DNA of 64,000 nucleotides, taken from contig JAEINP010000023.1 in NCBI GenBank assembly GCA_016342355.1, positions 1-64,000 of the forward strand, read 5' to 3'. The notes beneath the pieces are model-generated. The model saw only the letters and a list, made by a program, of their open reading frames with translations. It ran no database searches and was not told where the DNA came from. Each line of letters starts with the position of its first letter. Position 1 is the first letter of the stretch. Positions 43,798-52,189 of this stretch are shown here, one piece after another. A program made the translations under genes and the position numbers. Source of the stretch: Desulfatibacillum sp. GTDB lineage: Bacteria > Desulfobacterota > Desulfobacteria > Desulfobacterales > Desulfatibacillaceae.

Positions 43798-45633
43798 CTA
43801 CCTGAGTTGTTCCAGTATGCCCTCCAATACAGGCAGGACCTGTCGGTTGGGATCATTTCGCAGTTTTTGCTCTTCCTGGGCCATGACTACAAAAAAGGCA
43901 TCAAGGGTTTTTTCCGTAATGTACTGATTCCAGTCCTGAATAGGCTTGCCTATTTCCGGGCTTAGTTTTTGGGCGCTGTCTATAAAGATTTGATACTTGC
44001 TGGAAAGTCCGGAGGATTGGATAGCTTCGGGAACATCTTTTCCTATTTGATAAACGAGAGTGTCACGGTAGATTCTCTCAAAATTTTCCGTCATCAATGA
44101 CTCACCGGATATGGAGAGTAACGCTGCGGAATCGGTCTCCGGATCCTCTCCGTTTTGCTTAACCAAGGCCATGATAGTTTTTCGATTGATAGAAATCATT
44201 TGGGTGGCAGCCTCATTAAGGCTCTTGGCAAGCGCTTCACAAGGTTCTTTCAGCCCGGATTGTATCATTTGCCTTTGAATGGGTTGCAATAGATCCGGGA
44301 GAGCAATATGCAAAGCCGGGTCTGCCCATAGTCCCTGGGTTTCCACACGGTTTATCGTTTCCAGGGCGGCCTGCTCCATATTGTTCCGGATAGCTATTCG
44401 GATTTCCGTTTGGGCTCTGCTAAAGATGTCGTTGAATGCGTTAGCCCGTTCCAAAATGTCTTCCAGATCTTTGTCTGTGGCGCCTTTTGGGCTCATACTA
44501 TTCCATATTTCAACAACCTCCTCGCGCATCCGAGCAACGTTTTGCAGCACCTCCTGTTGCTTTTTCACGCATTGGGCGCAGGATTCCAAATTTCGATATG
44601 CCTGGATACGGCCTTGGATTTCATCCAATAATTCCTGGGGGTACATTTCCTCTTGCGCCAGCTTGTTCCGGAGTTTTTCAGAGATGGCCCGCATTTGGGC
44701 CATGCTTTCGGAATCGGTGTGAACGGGTTTGACACCATATTGGATCATAGCCTTCAGGGCTTTTTGATTATCGGTCCGCACAATAGTGCAATAGGCTTCA
44801 GAAAGGGGCACCCGCAACTCCAAAAGGCGCTGCTTGTATTGCTCCAGTTCGGGATAGGCCTCCCACAACTCTTTGCGACAGAGGATCACTCCCGGCGAAT
44901 ATCGGATTTTTATGGGATTGACGTACTCCACCTTGGAATACAATTGCGCTCCCACTATCCACATGGCAGGACCTATGCTGGCGTCCACCACGCCCTGGCG
45001 CACATTAGTGGCGAATTCAGGCACATTGACCTGGATTAAATTGGCGCCAAATTCCTGGAGGAATCTCTCCTCCACCGGCCCGTACCAGGACCCGAATTTC
45101 AGTTTGGCAAAATCCTCCAAGGTGGCTACTGGTCGTCCGTTGGAGTATATCTGATCAAAATCCTGATCCACCCACGCAATGAGAAAAAAACCCCGTTCCT
45201 CCATGATTTTGTCAAAAGCCGGAAACATGGAGTATTTTATGATATCCACTTCGTTGTAGTCGTTGAAAAGAAAGGGCAGTTCCAGCACACTCATTTCCGG
45301 CGCAGCCAGGGTGGCCCCCTGGGCGGAAAAACCCGCACCGTCCAGCTGTCCGATACGGATTTTTCTTAGGATGTCCTCATCGTCCCCCATGGATCCTCCC
45401 CAATAGACCTTGACTTTCACCAGTCCGTCGGTCTCTTTTTGGATCAGGGGAAACAAAACCCGCTTGATAGGAAGAGCCCACGAAGTGCCGTCCGGCGCCA
45501 GGGTGCCAAATTTCCACACATGCTGGGGAGAAGCTAGCTCTGTGCATAGGCCTGGACTGCTCAGAAAGGATATCAGGGCCAGGAAGGCAATCCAGAAAAC
45601 GTGGCGGGATGATTTGCACATGAATATTGGCAA
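43798..45633 (-). CDS. DctP-type TRAP solute receptor fused to a DUF4197-like domain
   Basis: The start is TTG 45633, five bases after AGGAGG; a signal peptide follows (FWIAFLALISFLSSPGLC). Residues about 35-330 are a DctP TRAP receptor (WKFGTLAPDGTSWA, GGSMGDDEDILRKIRIGQLDGAGFSAQG, LPFLFNDYNEVD, FGSWYGPVEERFLQEFGA). After a helical linker with a Cys-x-x-Cys (CAQC), residues ~410-605 follow the DUF4197 pattern: ALHIALPDLLQPIQRQM, LNEAATQMISINRKTIMAL, an internal SGESLM segment, NQYITEKTLDAFFVVMAQEEQKLRNDP. No TRAP membrane subunits are near. The joined protein may be a periplasmic binding protein with a second function. Confidence 0.8.
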   Translation of the reverse strand: MPIFMCKSSRHVFWIAFLALISFLSSPGLCTELASPQHVWKFGTLAPDGTSWALPIKRVLFPLIQKETDGLVKVKVYWGGSMGDDEDILRKIRIGQLDGAGFSAQGATLAAPEMSVLELPFLFNDYNEVDIIKYSMFPAFDKIMEERGFFLIAWVDQDFDQIYSNGRPVATLEDFAKLKFGSWYGPVEERFLQEFGANLIQVNVPEFATNVRQGVVDASIGPAMWIVGAQLYSKVEYVNPIKIRYSPGVILCRKELWEAYPELEQYKQRLLELRVPLSEAYCTIVRTDNQKALKAMIQYGVKPVHTDSESMAQMRAISEKLRNKLAQEEMYPQELLDEIQGRIQAYRNLESCAQCVKKQQEVLQNVARMREEVVEIWNSMSPKGATDKDLEDILERANAFNDIFSRAQTEIRIAIRNNMEQAALETINRVETQGLWADPALHIALPDLLQPIQRQMIQSGLKEPCEALAKSLNEAATQMISINRKTIMALVKQNGEDPETDSAALLSISGESLMTENFERIYRDTLVYQIGKDVPEAIQSSGLSSKYQIFIDSAQKLSPEIGKPIQDWNQYITEKTLDAFFVVMAQEEQKLRNDPNRQVLPVLEGILEQLR

Positions 45634-45723
45634 GGGTTCCTCCTTGGTCTTTCCTTTCAAAAAGGGCAACCGACAAAAAATCAATCCTTCAAAAGCGTTG
45701 ACACCAGAACCCATGGGTCGGCC

Positions 45724-46293
45724 CTAAGCCATGAGCGGTTGGAACTGCATGGCGAAAGCCATGTCGCCCTCAATTTTTAGCGTACCATTCATAAACATGT
45801 TTACCGGGTTGGTCTGTTTGGTGGTCAACAGGCGGGCGTCGTCCATAGTGAGGCTGAATTTAGCTTCCGGCGCATAAGCGCCGTTGAAAGTGGCCCGAAT
45901 AACGGCATTATTGCCATTGTTCCCAGCCAGATCAAATACTGCGGCGCCCTTAAGAGAGGCCAGGACATTGTATTTGGTTTTGGAAAGAGCCTCCTGCATG
46001 CTCAGCAACATATCGATATTTTTCATCTGCGCCAATTTTTGCATGTCTTCCAGCGTGATGGTGAGATGCACCATGGGATTATCCAGTGTGCCTTCCCTGG
46101 CATTAAAGTCTTTCCCCTCTTTGACCACAAAGCTATACTGACTGCCCGAAATATCCACCGTCATGGAGAACTCTGTTCCGGCCAGTTCCTGTCCCATTCC
46201 CCTCAGACCCATATACTCCAATGCCATTTTAGGTAAGAACTCGGTCACCAATTCCTTGACATCAAGACTTAAAACAATGGTCTGAGTGCTCAT
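45724..46293 (-). CDS. SCP2-type sterol/lipid carrier domain protein
   Basis: The 189-residue protein starts at ATG 46293 behind CAAGGAGA. It has the SCP2 pattern: GTEFSMTVDISGSQYSFVVKEG, NPMVHLTITLEDMQKLAQ, and the late strand NPVNMFMNGTLKIEGDMAFAMQFQPL. Such proteins bind acyl-CoA or lipids. A strong palindrome lies 78 bp upstream. It is next to the DctP fusion on the same strand (90 bases apart), so the two may be co-transcribed. Confidence 0.85.
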   Translation of the reverse strand: MSTQTIVLSLDVKELVTEFLPKMALEYMGLRGMGQELAGTEFSMTVDISGSQYSFVVKEGKDFNAREGTLDNPMVHLTITLEDMQKLAQMKNIDMLLSMQEALSKTKYNVLASLKGAAVFDLAGNNGNNAVIRATFNGAYAPEAKFSLTMDDARLLTTKQTNPVNMFMNGTLKIEGDMAFAMQFQPLMA

Positions 46294-46716
46294 GCTTGTC
46301 TCCTTGTATTCTATCGGTAGTTTGGGGAAATGGGTTTCATAACGGCGGCGGCCGCGAACAGTCGCAAATTTTTTTGTACGTATGTACAAAAATATGGAAG
46401 ATTGGATCTGTTGTCAAGTAGTTTTTGAACGCATGGATAATTTTCTTTGAATACAGGTTTTGGGAATGGATTTCACCTTTTCATACGCAATATTATATAT
46501 TTATTCCATAGCTTATGCGAAAATATTGAATCCGCAAGTGGAGGATGAAAGATTTTTGGCCGGAAAAAAGACCCTGATTTGTGATAAATTTCGGGCCAAT
46601 TGCTCGACCTGAACCGGTAGGAAGGCCATCTTTGACTGGCTTTATTGTCGAGCTTCGTGATATGAATCTCCAGGCTCATTAACGCTCCATGAAGTTCTCC
46701 TAAGGACACGGATCCC
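46294..46716. other. Intergenic, 423 bp, divergent promoters
   Basis: Separates the SCP2 gene from the GT39-like gene. The palindrome at 46371-46392 and an AT-rich stretch (46480-46540) are regulatory candidates. No gene seen. Confidence 0.5.
46371..46392. promoter_or_regulatory. 22-bp palindromic operator TTTTTGTAC-GTAT-GTACAAAAA
   Basis: Perfect 9-bp arms (46371-46379 and 46384-46392) around GTAT, 78 bp before the SCP2 start. The form is typical of a TetR/AcrR-type dimer site. The regulator is not encoded next to it. Confidence 0.6.
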
Positions 46717-48321
46717 ATGCAGGAAGAAACCCAAAACAAGAATGATCTTCGCTGGAAAGTTTCCTGGTTTGCCCTGGTTGTGGTTGTTTGCCTTGCCGTG
46801 ATCGTTTTGGTGCATGATGATTATGGAGTGTCCTGGGACGGCGCCCGTATGGCCGACTACGGGGATGCTGTGCTGGAATATTTCACTTCGGGCTTTACCA
46901 GCCAATCTTATAAAAGCTGCGACGACGCCCATTTTTACGGACCGTCCTTTGAACTGCTGGCCGCCTCCATTTATCAGTATTTTCCGGATCAGCGGTTTGA
47001 AATCCGCCATCTTCTCAGCGCCCTGGCCGGTTTGCTGGCCCTGATTGGGACCATGGGTTTTGCCGCCCTGTTCAGGGGGCGCGCGGTGTTGTTTTTCACT
47101 CCCATCATTCTGATAATGCTTCCCCGGTTTACGGGGCATGCTTTTATCAATACCAAGGACATCCCCTTTGCTTGCGGTTTTGTTTGGACCATGTTCTCCA
47201 TGGCGTTGTTGTTTCGGGGGAGAAAATTCACTTGGCCCAAAATCCTGTTTTTCGGGGTGTGTCTGGGGGCGGCTCTGTCCGTAAGGATGGGGGGGCTTCT
47301 GGCTTTTTGTTTTTTCTTTCCTGTTGCGGGATACTATCTTCTGGTTCGCAAACCCTGGCAGGGTTTGGAAGCCGGAAGTCTTAGGATGCAGGGCCTTGCT
47401 CTGGGCCTGAAAATGCTGTGCGCCGTGGCCGTGGCTTGGCTGGTGATGGTGGCGTTCTGGCCCTGGGCGCACGAAAACCCTTTTGGGCACCCCGTGGAAG
47501 CCTTCAAGCTGGCCACCCAATTTCACCGTTCCATCCGGATCCTCTTTATGGGGGCGCAAATACAAAGCGCCAACCTGCCCTGGTATTATCTGCCCTGGTA
47601 TTTGATGATCACCACGCCGCCGTTGGTGCTGGTTCTCCTTGCCTTAGGGACAGGTTCCTGTGTGCGCGGGATTTACAAGACGCCCCGTTCCGAAGAAAGC
47701 CTGCTTTCCATCTGCCTGCTTTTTTGGTTCTGGTTTCCTCTTGCCTATGTGGTGCTTACTCACCCTAATATCTATGATGGCATCCGCCATTTTTTGTTTA
47801 TCCTTCCGGGCATGGCGCTTTTGGGAGCCGTGGGCGTTAGGCAGTCGGCCGATATTTTTCGAGGCAAAGCCAAAACCTACCTGTTGGCAGGACTTGCCGG
47901 GGCGCTGCTTTTGCCCCTGGTGGACATGGTTGGTCTCCACCCCTACCAGATGACCTATTTTAACTCCATCGTGGGCAAGGTGGGCGGAGCTCAGGGAAAA
48001 TACGACACCGATTACTGGCTCACCAGCTACAAGGAATGCATGGAATGGCTTAACCAAAATACTGACCCCGCCAATGGGCCAATTAAAGTGTTGGTGGTTT
48101 TGGAGCCGTTAGCCGTGGATTGCGCTAAATATTTTGCCGCGCCCCACATCCGCATAGTCCTGGCCGACAGGCGTCCCGCGGAAGAAACCATGCCCGATTT
48201 CCTGGACTATTTAATTTCATCCACCCGGTTTGGAAACCATATGTGCTTTCCCGGGAGCCCAGTGGTTTTTGTTGCAGAGAGAGATGGAGCAGTGTTTTCG
48301 CTCATCCGGTCCCGGGAATAG
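46717..48321 (+). CDS. GT39-like membrane glycosyltransferase
   Basis: The 534-residue protein has about ten membrane helices and a loop after the first that carries an acidic motif (HDDYGVSWDGARMADY), as in the PMT/ArnT GT-C fold, followed by HFYGPSFELLAASIYQ. A polar C-terminal part (from about 430) contains EPLAVDCAKYFAAP. ATG 46717 has AAGGA upstream. It would transfer a lipid-linked sugar to lipid or protein on the outer face. Donor and acceptor unknown. Confidence 0.75.
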   Translation: MQEETQNKNDLRWKVSWFALVVVVCLAVIVLVHDDYGVSWDGARMADYGDAVLEYFTSGFTSQSYKSCDDAHFYGPSFELLAASIYQYFPDQRFEIRHLLSALAGLLALIGTMGFAALFRGRAVLFFTPIILIMLPRFTGHAFINTKDIPFACGFVWTMFSMALLFRGRKFTWPKILFFGVCLGAALSVRMGGLLAFCFFFPVAGYYLLVRKPWQGLEAGSLRMQGLALGLKMLCAVAVAWLVMVAFWPWAHENPFGHPVEAFKLATQFHRSIRILFMGAQIQSANLPWYYLPWYLMITTPPLVLVLLALGTGSCVRGIYKTPRSEESLLSICLLFWFWFPLAYVVLTHPNIYDGIRHFLFILPGMALLGAVGVRQSADIFRGKAKTYLLAGLAGALLLPLVDMVGLHPYQMTYFNSIVGKVGGAQGKYDTDYWLTSYKECMEWLNQNTDPANGPIKVLVVLEPLAVDCAKYFAAPHIRIVLADRRPAEETMPDFLDYLISSTRFGNHMCFPGSPVVFVAERDGAVFSLIRSRE

Positions 48322-48674
48322 GATAAACGGCATTTATTCTGAAAAGAGCATTATGTGATCATGATTTGCTTGTGATTGCGCTATACGCAATGACGATTCT
48401 CGTTTATGGGGCAATGTTTGCCTGGACAAACGAACGTTCGCTTTAGCTACTCCCCTTATACTCCGTTTTACCGCCACTATTTCTTGCCTAAACTATTGCA
48501 TTACCCCCGGTGTTGTGACAAATAAAGACCGTTGCTTTCCAGCCTTTGCGGGGGGGCAATTCCGGCCTGGAACCAAGCTGTGGGGGTGTTGGCTGGTCAT
48601 GGATTTTGTTGTCGATGGCTGCCAAGGGTGCGCTTATTTTACAAGGGAGACAAGCAGTAGAAAGGAGAATCACC
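48322..48674. promoter_or_regulatory. Promoter region of the acyl-CoA synthetase, with palindrome
   Basis: No gene in this 353 bp. AAACGAACGTTCGCTTT at 48428-48444 contains the perfect palindrome CGAACGTTCG and resembles the site before the acyl-CoA operon at 26562. It lies 231 bp before the start codon. Confidence 0.45.
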
Positions 48675-50546
48675 ATGGAAGAGCTTCTCATCAGGGGCCT
48701 GGATGACATCAGAGCGATTGAAAAAGTCCCTTACACCGAGAGCGTGAAGGAAAAGAGCACCTATGAACTCCTGGAGCGGGGGGCCGCCATCAATCCGGAT
48801 GCTGTGGCCATCAGCTTCCTCATGAACGGCGACACCTACGAAACCCCCATAGAAATCACCTATAGTCAGTTTATCGGAAAGATTCGCCAGGCAGCCAACA
48901 TGTTTCATGATCTGGGCATCGGGCCGGAGGATGTGGTCACCTACATTCTGCCCAGCCTTCCCCAGACCCACTATACCCTGTGGGGCGCGGAGGTAGCCGG
49001 TATTGCCAACCCTATCAACCCCCTTCTGGAAGCACCCACCATCAAGGATATCTGCATCGCCGCCAAGACCAAGGTCATGGTGTGCATGGGGGCAATGCCA
49101 GGCGTCGATATTTGGGACAAGGTGGATCAAATCCGTAAAGACATCCCCACCCTGGAGCATGTGGTGCGGGTCATGGGGCCCACGGACGAAGCGGAAAAAA
49201 TCTGGAGCTTTGAAGAAAAGATGGAGCAGTATCCATCGGACAAGCTCATTTTCGATAGGGAAATCGACCCGGAGGATATCGCTTCCCTGTACCATACGGG
49301 CGGGACCACCGGTACTCCCAAGTTGGCCAAGCGCACCCATTACAATGAAGTGGTCATGGCCTGGATGATTCAGGTTATGTCGGGATCCAAACCGGAACAC
49401 ACCTTGATGTGCGGCCTGCCCCTGTTTCACTGCAACGGAACCATTGTTACAGGATTGGCGCCTTTTTCCACCGGTTCTCATGTGGTCATTCTCTCTCCCA
49501 TGGGATACCGGGACCCTTCCATCATGATGAATTTTTACAAGATCGTGGAAAAGTATAAACCCGCCCTGTTTTCTGCGGTGCCCACGGTCCTGTCCGTATT
49601 GCTGGATATCCCCCTGGATGGCGCGGATATTTCTTCCCTGGAATTTGTGGTGTGCGGCGCAGCGCCCCTGTCCGTGGAATTGTTCCGCCGTTTTGAGGAA
49701 CACTCCGGGATGAAGATTCTGGAGGGCTATGGCCTTACCGAGGGCGCGGTGGCCTCCAGCATGAACCCCAAAGACGGGGAACGCAAGATTGGAAGTATTG
49801 GCCTGCCCATGCCTTTCCAACGCATCAAGATTGTGGAATGCAACGACGAGGGCGAATATGTGCGGGATTGCGAAGTAGGGGAAATCGGCAATGTCTGCAT
49901 CAAAGGCCCTAACGTCTTCAAGGGGTATGTGGAAGAAGCCCACAATAAGAATATTTGGGTTCCCGGCGGATGGTTCAACACCGGCGATATGGGCCGCCTG
50001 GACGCTGACGGCTATTGCTGGCTTACCGGGCGGAAAAAGGAACTCATTATCCGCGGCGGCCACAATATTGATCCGGCCTCGATCGAAGAGCCCCTGTACA
50101 GAATGCCTTCTGTCAAAATGGTGGCTGCCGTGGGACGTCCCGACGCCCATGCTGGCGAAGTTCCCGTGGCCTATGTGGAAATTGCCGAGAATTCCGGCAT
50201 TACCGTGGAACAGATCATGGCTTGGGCCAAAGAGCATGTGGGCGAAAAAGCCGCTGTGCCCAAGGAAGTGGTCATCACCAACGCTATCCCCCTGACTCCT
50301 GTGGGCAAGATCTTCAAGCCCGCCCTCCGGTGGGATGCGACCAAGAGGATGTATCTGCAGGAACTGGCCGCCCTGGGGGATCTGGCACAGTCTGTGGAAG
50401 TTTTCGTGGGCGAACACAAGGTCCATGGCACCATTGCGGAAATCAAGGTGAAAGCCGCTGCCGGACAGGATGCCCAGACTATCAAGGATAAGGTGTCGGA
50501 AATCCTGGCCCGTTACACTATCTATTTTGAAGTGACCGTGGAATAA
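48675..50546 (+). CDS. Acyl-CoA synthetase / AMP-dependent ligase
   Basis: The 623-residue protein starts at ATG 48675 behind AAAGGAG. It has the AMP-ligase core: LYHTGGTTGTPKLAKRTH (P-loop, A3), LEGYGLTEGAV (A5), WFNTGDMGRLDADGY (A7), TGRKKELIIRGGHNI (A8) and catalytic Lys in PLTPVGKIFKP (A10). It is probably a medium/long-chain or aryl-CoA ligase; the substrate pocket cannot be read by eye. It is monocistronic, with its own terminator, and may share a regulator with the acyl-CoA operon. Confidence 0.93.
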   Translation: MEELLIRGLDDIRAIEKVPYTESVKEKSTYELLERGAAINPDAVAISFLMNGDTYETPIEITYSQFIGKIRQAANMFHDLGIGPEDVVTYILPSLPQTHYTLWGAEVAGIANPINPLLEAPTIKDICIAAKTKVMVCMGAMPGVDIWDKVDQIRKDIPTLEHVVRVMGPTDEAEKIWSFEEKMEQYPSDKLIFDREIDPEDIASLYHTGGTTGTPKLAKRTHYNEVVMAWMIQVMSGSKPEHTLMCGLPLFHCNGTIVTGLAPFSTGSHVVILSPMGYRDPSIMMNFYKIVEKYKPALFSAVPTVLSVLLDIPLDGADISSLEFVVCGAAPLSVELFRRFEEHSGMKILEGYGLTEGAVASSMNPKDGERKIGSIGLPMPFQRIKIVECNDEGEYVRDCEVGEIGNVCIKGPNVFKGYVEEAHNKNIWVPGGWFNTGDMGRLDADGYCWLTGRKKELIIRGGHNIDPASIEEPLYRMPSVKMVAAVGRPDAHAGEVPVAYVEIAENSGITVEQIMAWAKEHVGEKAAVPKEVVITNAIPLTPVGKIFKPALRWDATKRMYLQELAALGDLAQSVEVFVGEHKVHGTIAEIKVKAAAGQDAQTIKDKVSEILARYTIYFEVTVE

Positions 50547-50587
50547 ACGGGTAACTTTTACGTCCGTTTGTATTGCTTGAACAAATT

Positions 50588-50632
50588 GCCCCGCCTTTCC
50601 GGACCTGTTTCGGAATGGCGGGGTTTTTTTAT
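50588..50632 (+). terminator. Rho-independent terminator of the acyl-CoA synthetase
   Basis: CCCCGCCTTTCCG pairs with CGGAATGGCGGGG with one mismatch and a 9-nt loop, followed directly by TTTTTTT. Confidence 0.88.
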
Positions 50633-51198
50633 CTGGTATTTTTGTCAAATTGTCTGTTTCAGGAACCAATATTTCCGAAATTTCCGATTTTTCATGCTGT
50701 CGTCCCTGGTTTTTCTATTTACTCATGTGTATGAGAGAGTTTTTTACCCTGTCCAATGCCTTATATCTTCCTTCAGTGAGGCAATCTTTCCCAATCAGTC
50801 CGGTTTCTACCCTTGTTCAATTCCTTCTTTTGGAATAACCATTGTATTTTCAGGTAGTTGTATTTTGGCACGGAATTAGCTATATGTAAACTGTCAGATG
50901 GGTTGTGAAACGCCTTCCTTCCTGTCAACCAGTTGGAATATACAGTGTCACGGTAGGGTGATTTTTTAGGGGTGCACTTTTTTTGCGCGACCCGCCTGGA
51001 TGCAAAGCAAGGGGGACATCCGGCGAAACAATCAGTCGGCAGAAAGCTGGGCCAGGCATTCATAGCCTGGGCTCGGGCAAAGCCGCACACGGGTTTGATC
51101 TGGGGGGACAAACCCAAGAAAAGGGGGGTTAGTTAGCCGGTGGTCTTGCGCAAAGGCCGGATCGTCACATTCGTTGACGATCCGGCCTTACTTTTTTT
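50633..51198 (+). other. Structured non-coding stretch ending in an orphan terminator
   Basis: No convincing protein in about 570 bp. A 114-codon minus-strand frame (50773-51117) lacks a ribosome site and family pattern. On the + strand the stretch from ~50880 has several GC-rich inverted segments and ends in the very strong hairpin at 51153-51198. That hairpin serves no visible upstream gene, so a small RNA or conserved element is possible. I do not match it to a known RNA family. Confidence 0.4.
51153..51198 (+). terminator. Orphan rho-independent terminator, 15-bp perfect stem
   Basis: AAGGCCGGATCGTCA (51153-51167) and TGACGATCCGGCCTT (51175-51189) pair perfectly with a 7-nt loop, then AC and seven T. 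The nearest + gene upstream has its own terminator 520 bases before. Confidence 0.85.
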
Positions 51199-51322
51199 GG
51201 GGCCAGGTACAATCAGAATGAGCGCGGATGGGTGGGTTTTGTATTGTAAACCGCATAAAAACCAAACAGGCATTAGAATTTGTGTATGGAGAAGGCCATG
51301 CAGGTCCAGCCGGCTATGGGAA

Positions 51323-51862
51323 TCATTCCAAACGCGAAAGATTTTCCTGTACAAACAAAAGCAGGGGGTCTGAGGAGGGCAACCCTATCTGGGCCGCCTC
51401 CATCGCCTTTTGGTATTGCCGGGCCGCTTGGTCTGTTTGCCCCATGCCTTCATAGAGCAAGGCCAGGTTGGTCAGGGATTTCACCACGTCACGATGGTTT
51501 GGGCCCCAGGCGGTTTCGTTGATAGCCAGAGACCGTTGCAAAAGCGAAAGGGCTTCCTCGAATTTTCCCCGTGCCTGGAGCACCAGGGCAAGATTATTCA
51601 AAGCCAAAGCTACATTGGGATGAAACAGCCCATAGGTGTTTTCCGTGCCTTGCACCAATTCCTGGCATAAGGCCTCAGCCTGGGCGAAATCACCCACAGT
51701 GTAGGCATAGTTGGCCTTTTTTTCCAAATCCGACAGAATATCTTCGGCAGCACGGGATTCCGGCCAGAATAAATAAGCCATTCCTCCAGCCACACACAGG
51801 CAGAACAGGATAAGAAAGCTGTTCCTTCCCAGCCACCCTCGAATGTTTGTTTTTCCACCCAT
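51323..51862 (-). CDS. Membrane-anchored TPR protein
   Basis: The 179-residue product has a signal-anchor helix (NSFLILFCLCVAGGMAYLF) and then TPR units of the kinesin-light-chain form (KKANYAYTVGDFAQAEALCQ, HPNVALALNNLALVLQARGKFEEAL, HRDVVKSLTNLALLYEGMGQTDQAA). It probably serves as a protein-interaction scaffold on the outer side of the inner membrane. Two direct repeats lie upstream at 51891-51930. Confidence 0.8.
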   Translation of the reverse strand: MGGKTNIRGWLGRNSFLILFCLCVAGGMAYLFWPESRAAEDILSDLEKKANYAYTVGDFAQAEALCQELVQGTENTYGLFHPNVALALNNLALVLQARGKFEEALSLLQRSLAINETAWGPNHRDVVKSLTNLALLYEGMGQTDQAARQYQKAMEAAQIGLPSSDPLLLFVQENLSRLE

Positions 51863-52189
51863 GCTTCTTTCCCCCCGAAAGATTTCTTAACAGATAAGGC
51901 CAGTTGATTATTTATCAGATAATGCCAGTTTAATCAAAATGGAAAGTGAAGAATCTGCGGTCTATACCCTTCCAGGGTTTTGAGGCATTTTTGGGCGGGG
52001 AGCTTAGTGAAAGGGCTGCAAGGCATCGGGAATACCTGCCCCTGTTGAAATGGGAACAGGTATCAATTGTAGCCTGCTGCCGGTGGTCGGGATGATGACC
52101 TTATTTCTAAAATGGTTCATCCCTCGCACCGGCCAACAAGGGCAATAGCCGGAAAAATTCTCCGATATTTGTTTGATGTGTTGGCTATA
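51863..52189. other. Intergenic, 327 bp, with a pair of direct repeats
   Basis: CAGATAAGGCCAGTT (51891-51905) and CAGATAATGCCAGTT (51916-51930) are 14/15 identical with a 25-bp period, 29 bp from the TPR-gene start. They may be tandem activator sites. An inverted repeat TACCTG/CAGGTA near 52032-52061 is also present. No gene seen. Confidence 0.45.

Noticed and set aside
48639-50669. Minus-strand open frame of 676 codons
   Set aside because: It lies opposite the acyl-CoA synthetase, is rich in His, Gly and Phe as expected for an antisense frame of a GC-rich gene, and shows no domain.
50773-51117. Minus-strand 114-codon frame
   Set aside because: Cys/Pro-rich start without ribosome site; it overlaps the structured stretch better read as non-coding.
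50880-51150. Possible known riboswitch or 6S/tmRNA/RNase P gene
   Set aside because: Conserved cores of cobalamin, c-di-GMP, tmRNA and RNase P RNAs were looked for and not found; only an unnamed structured element remains.
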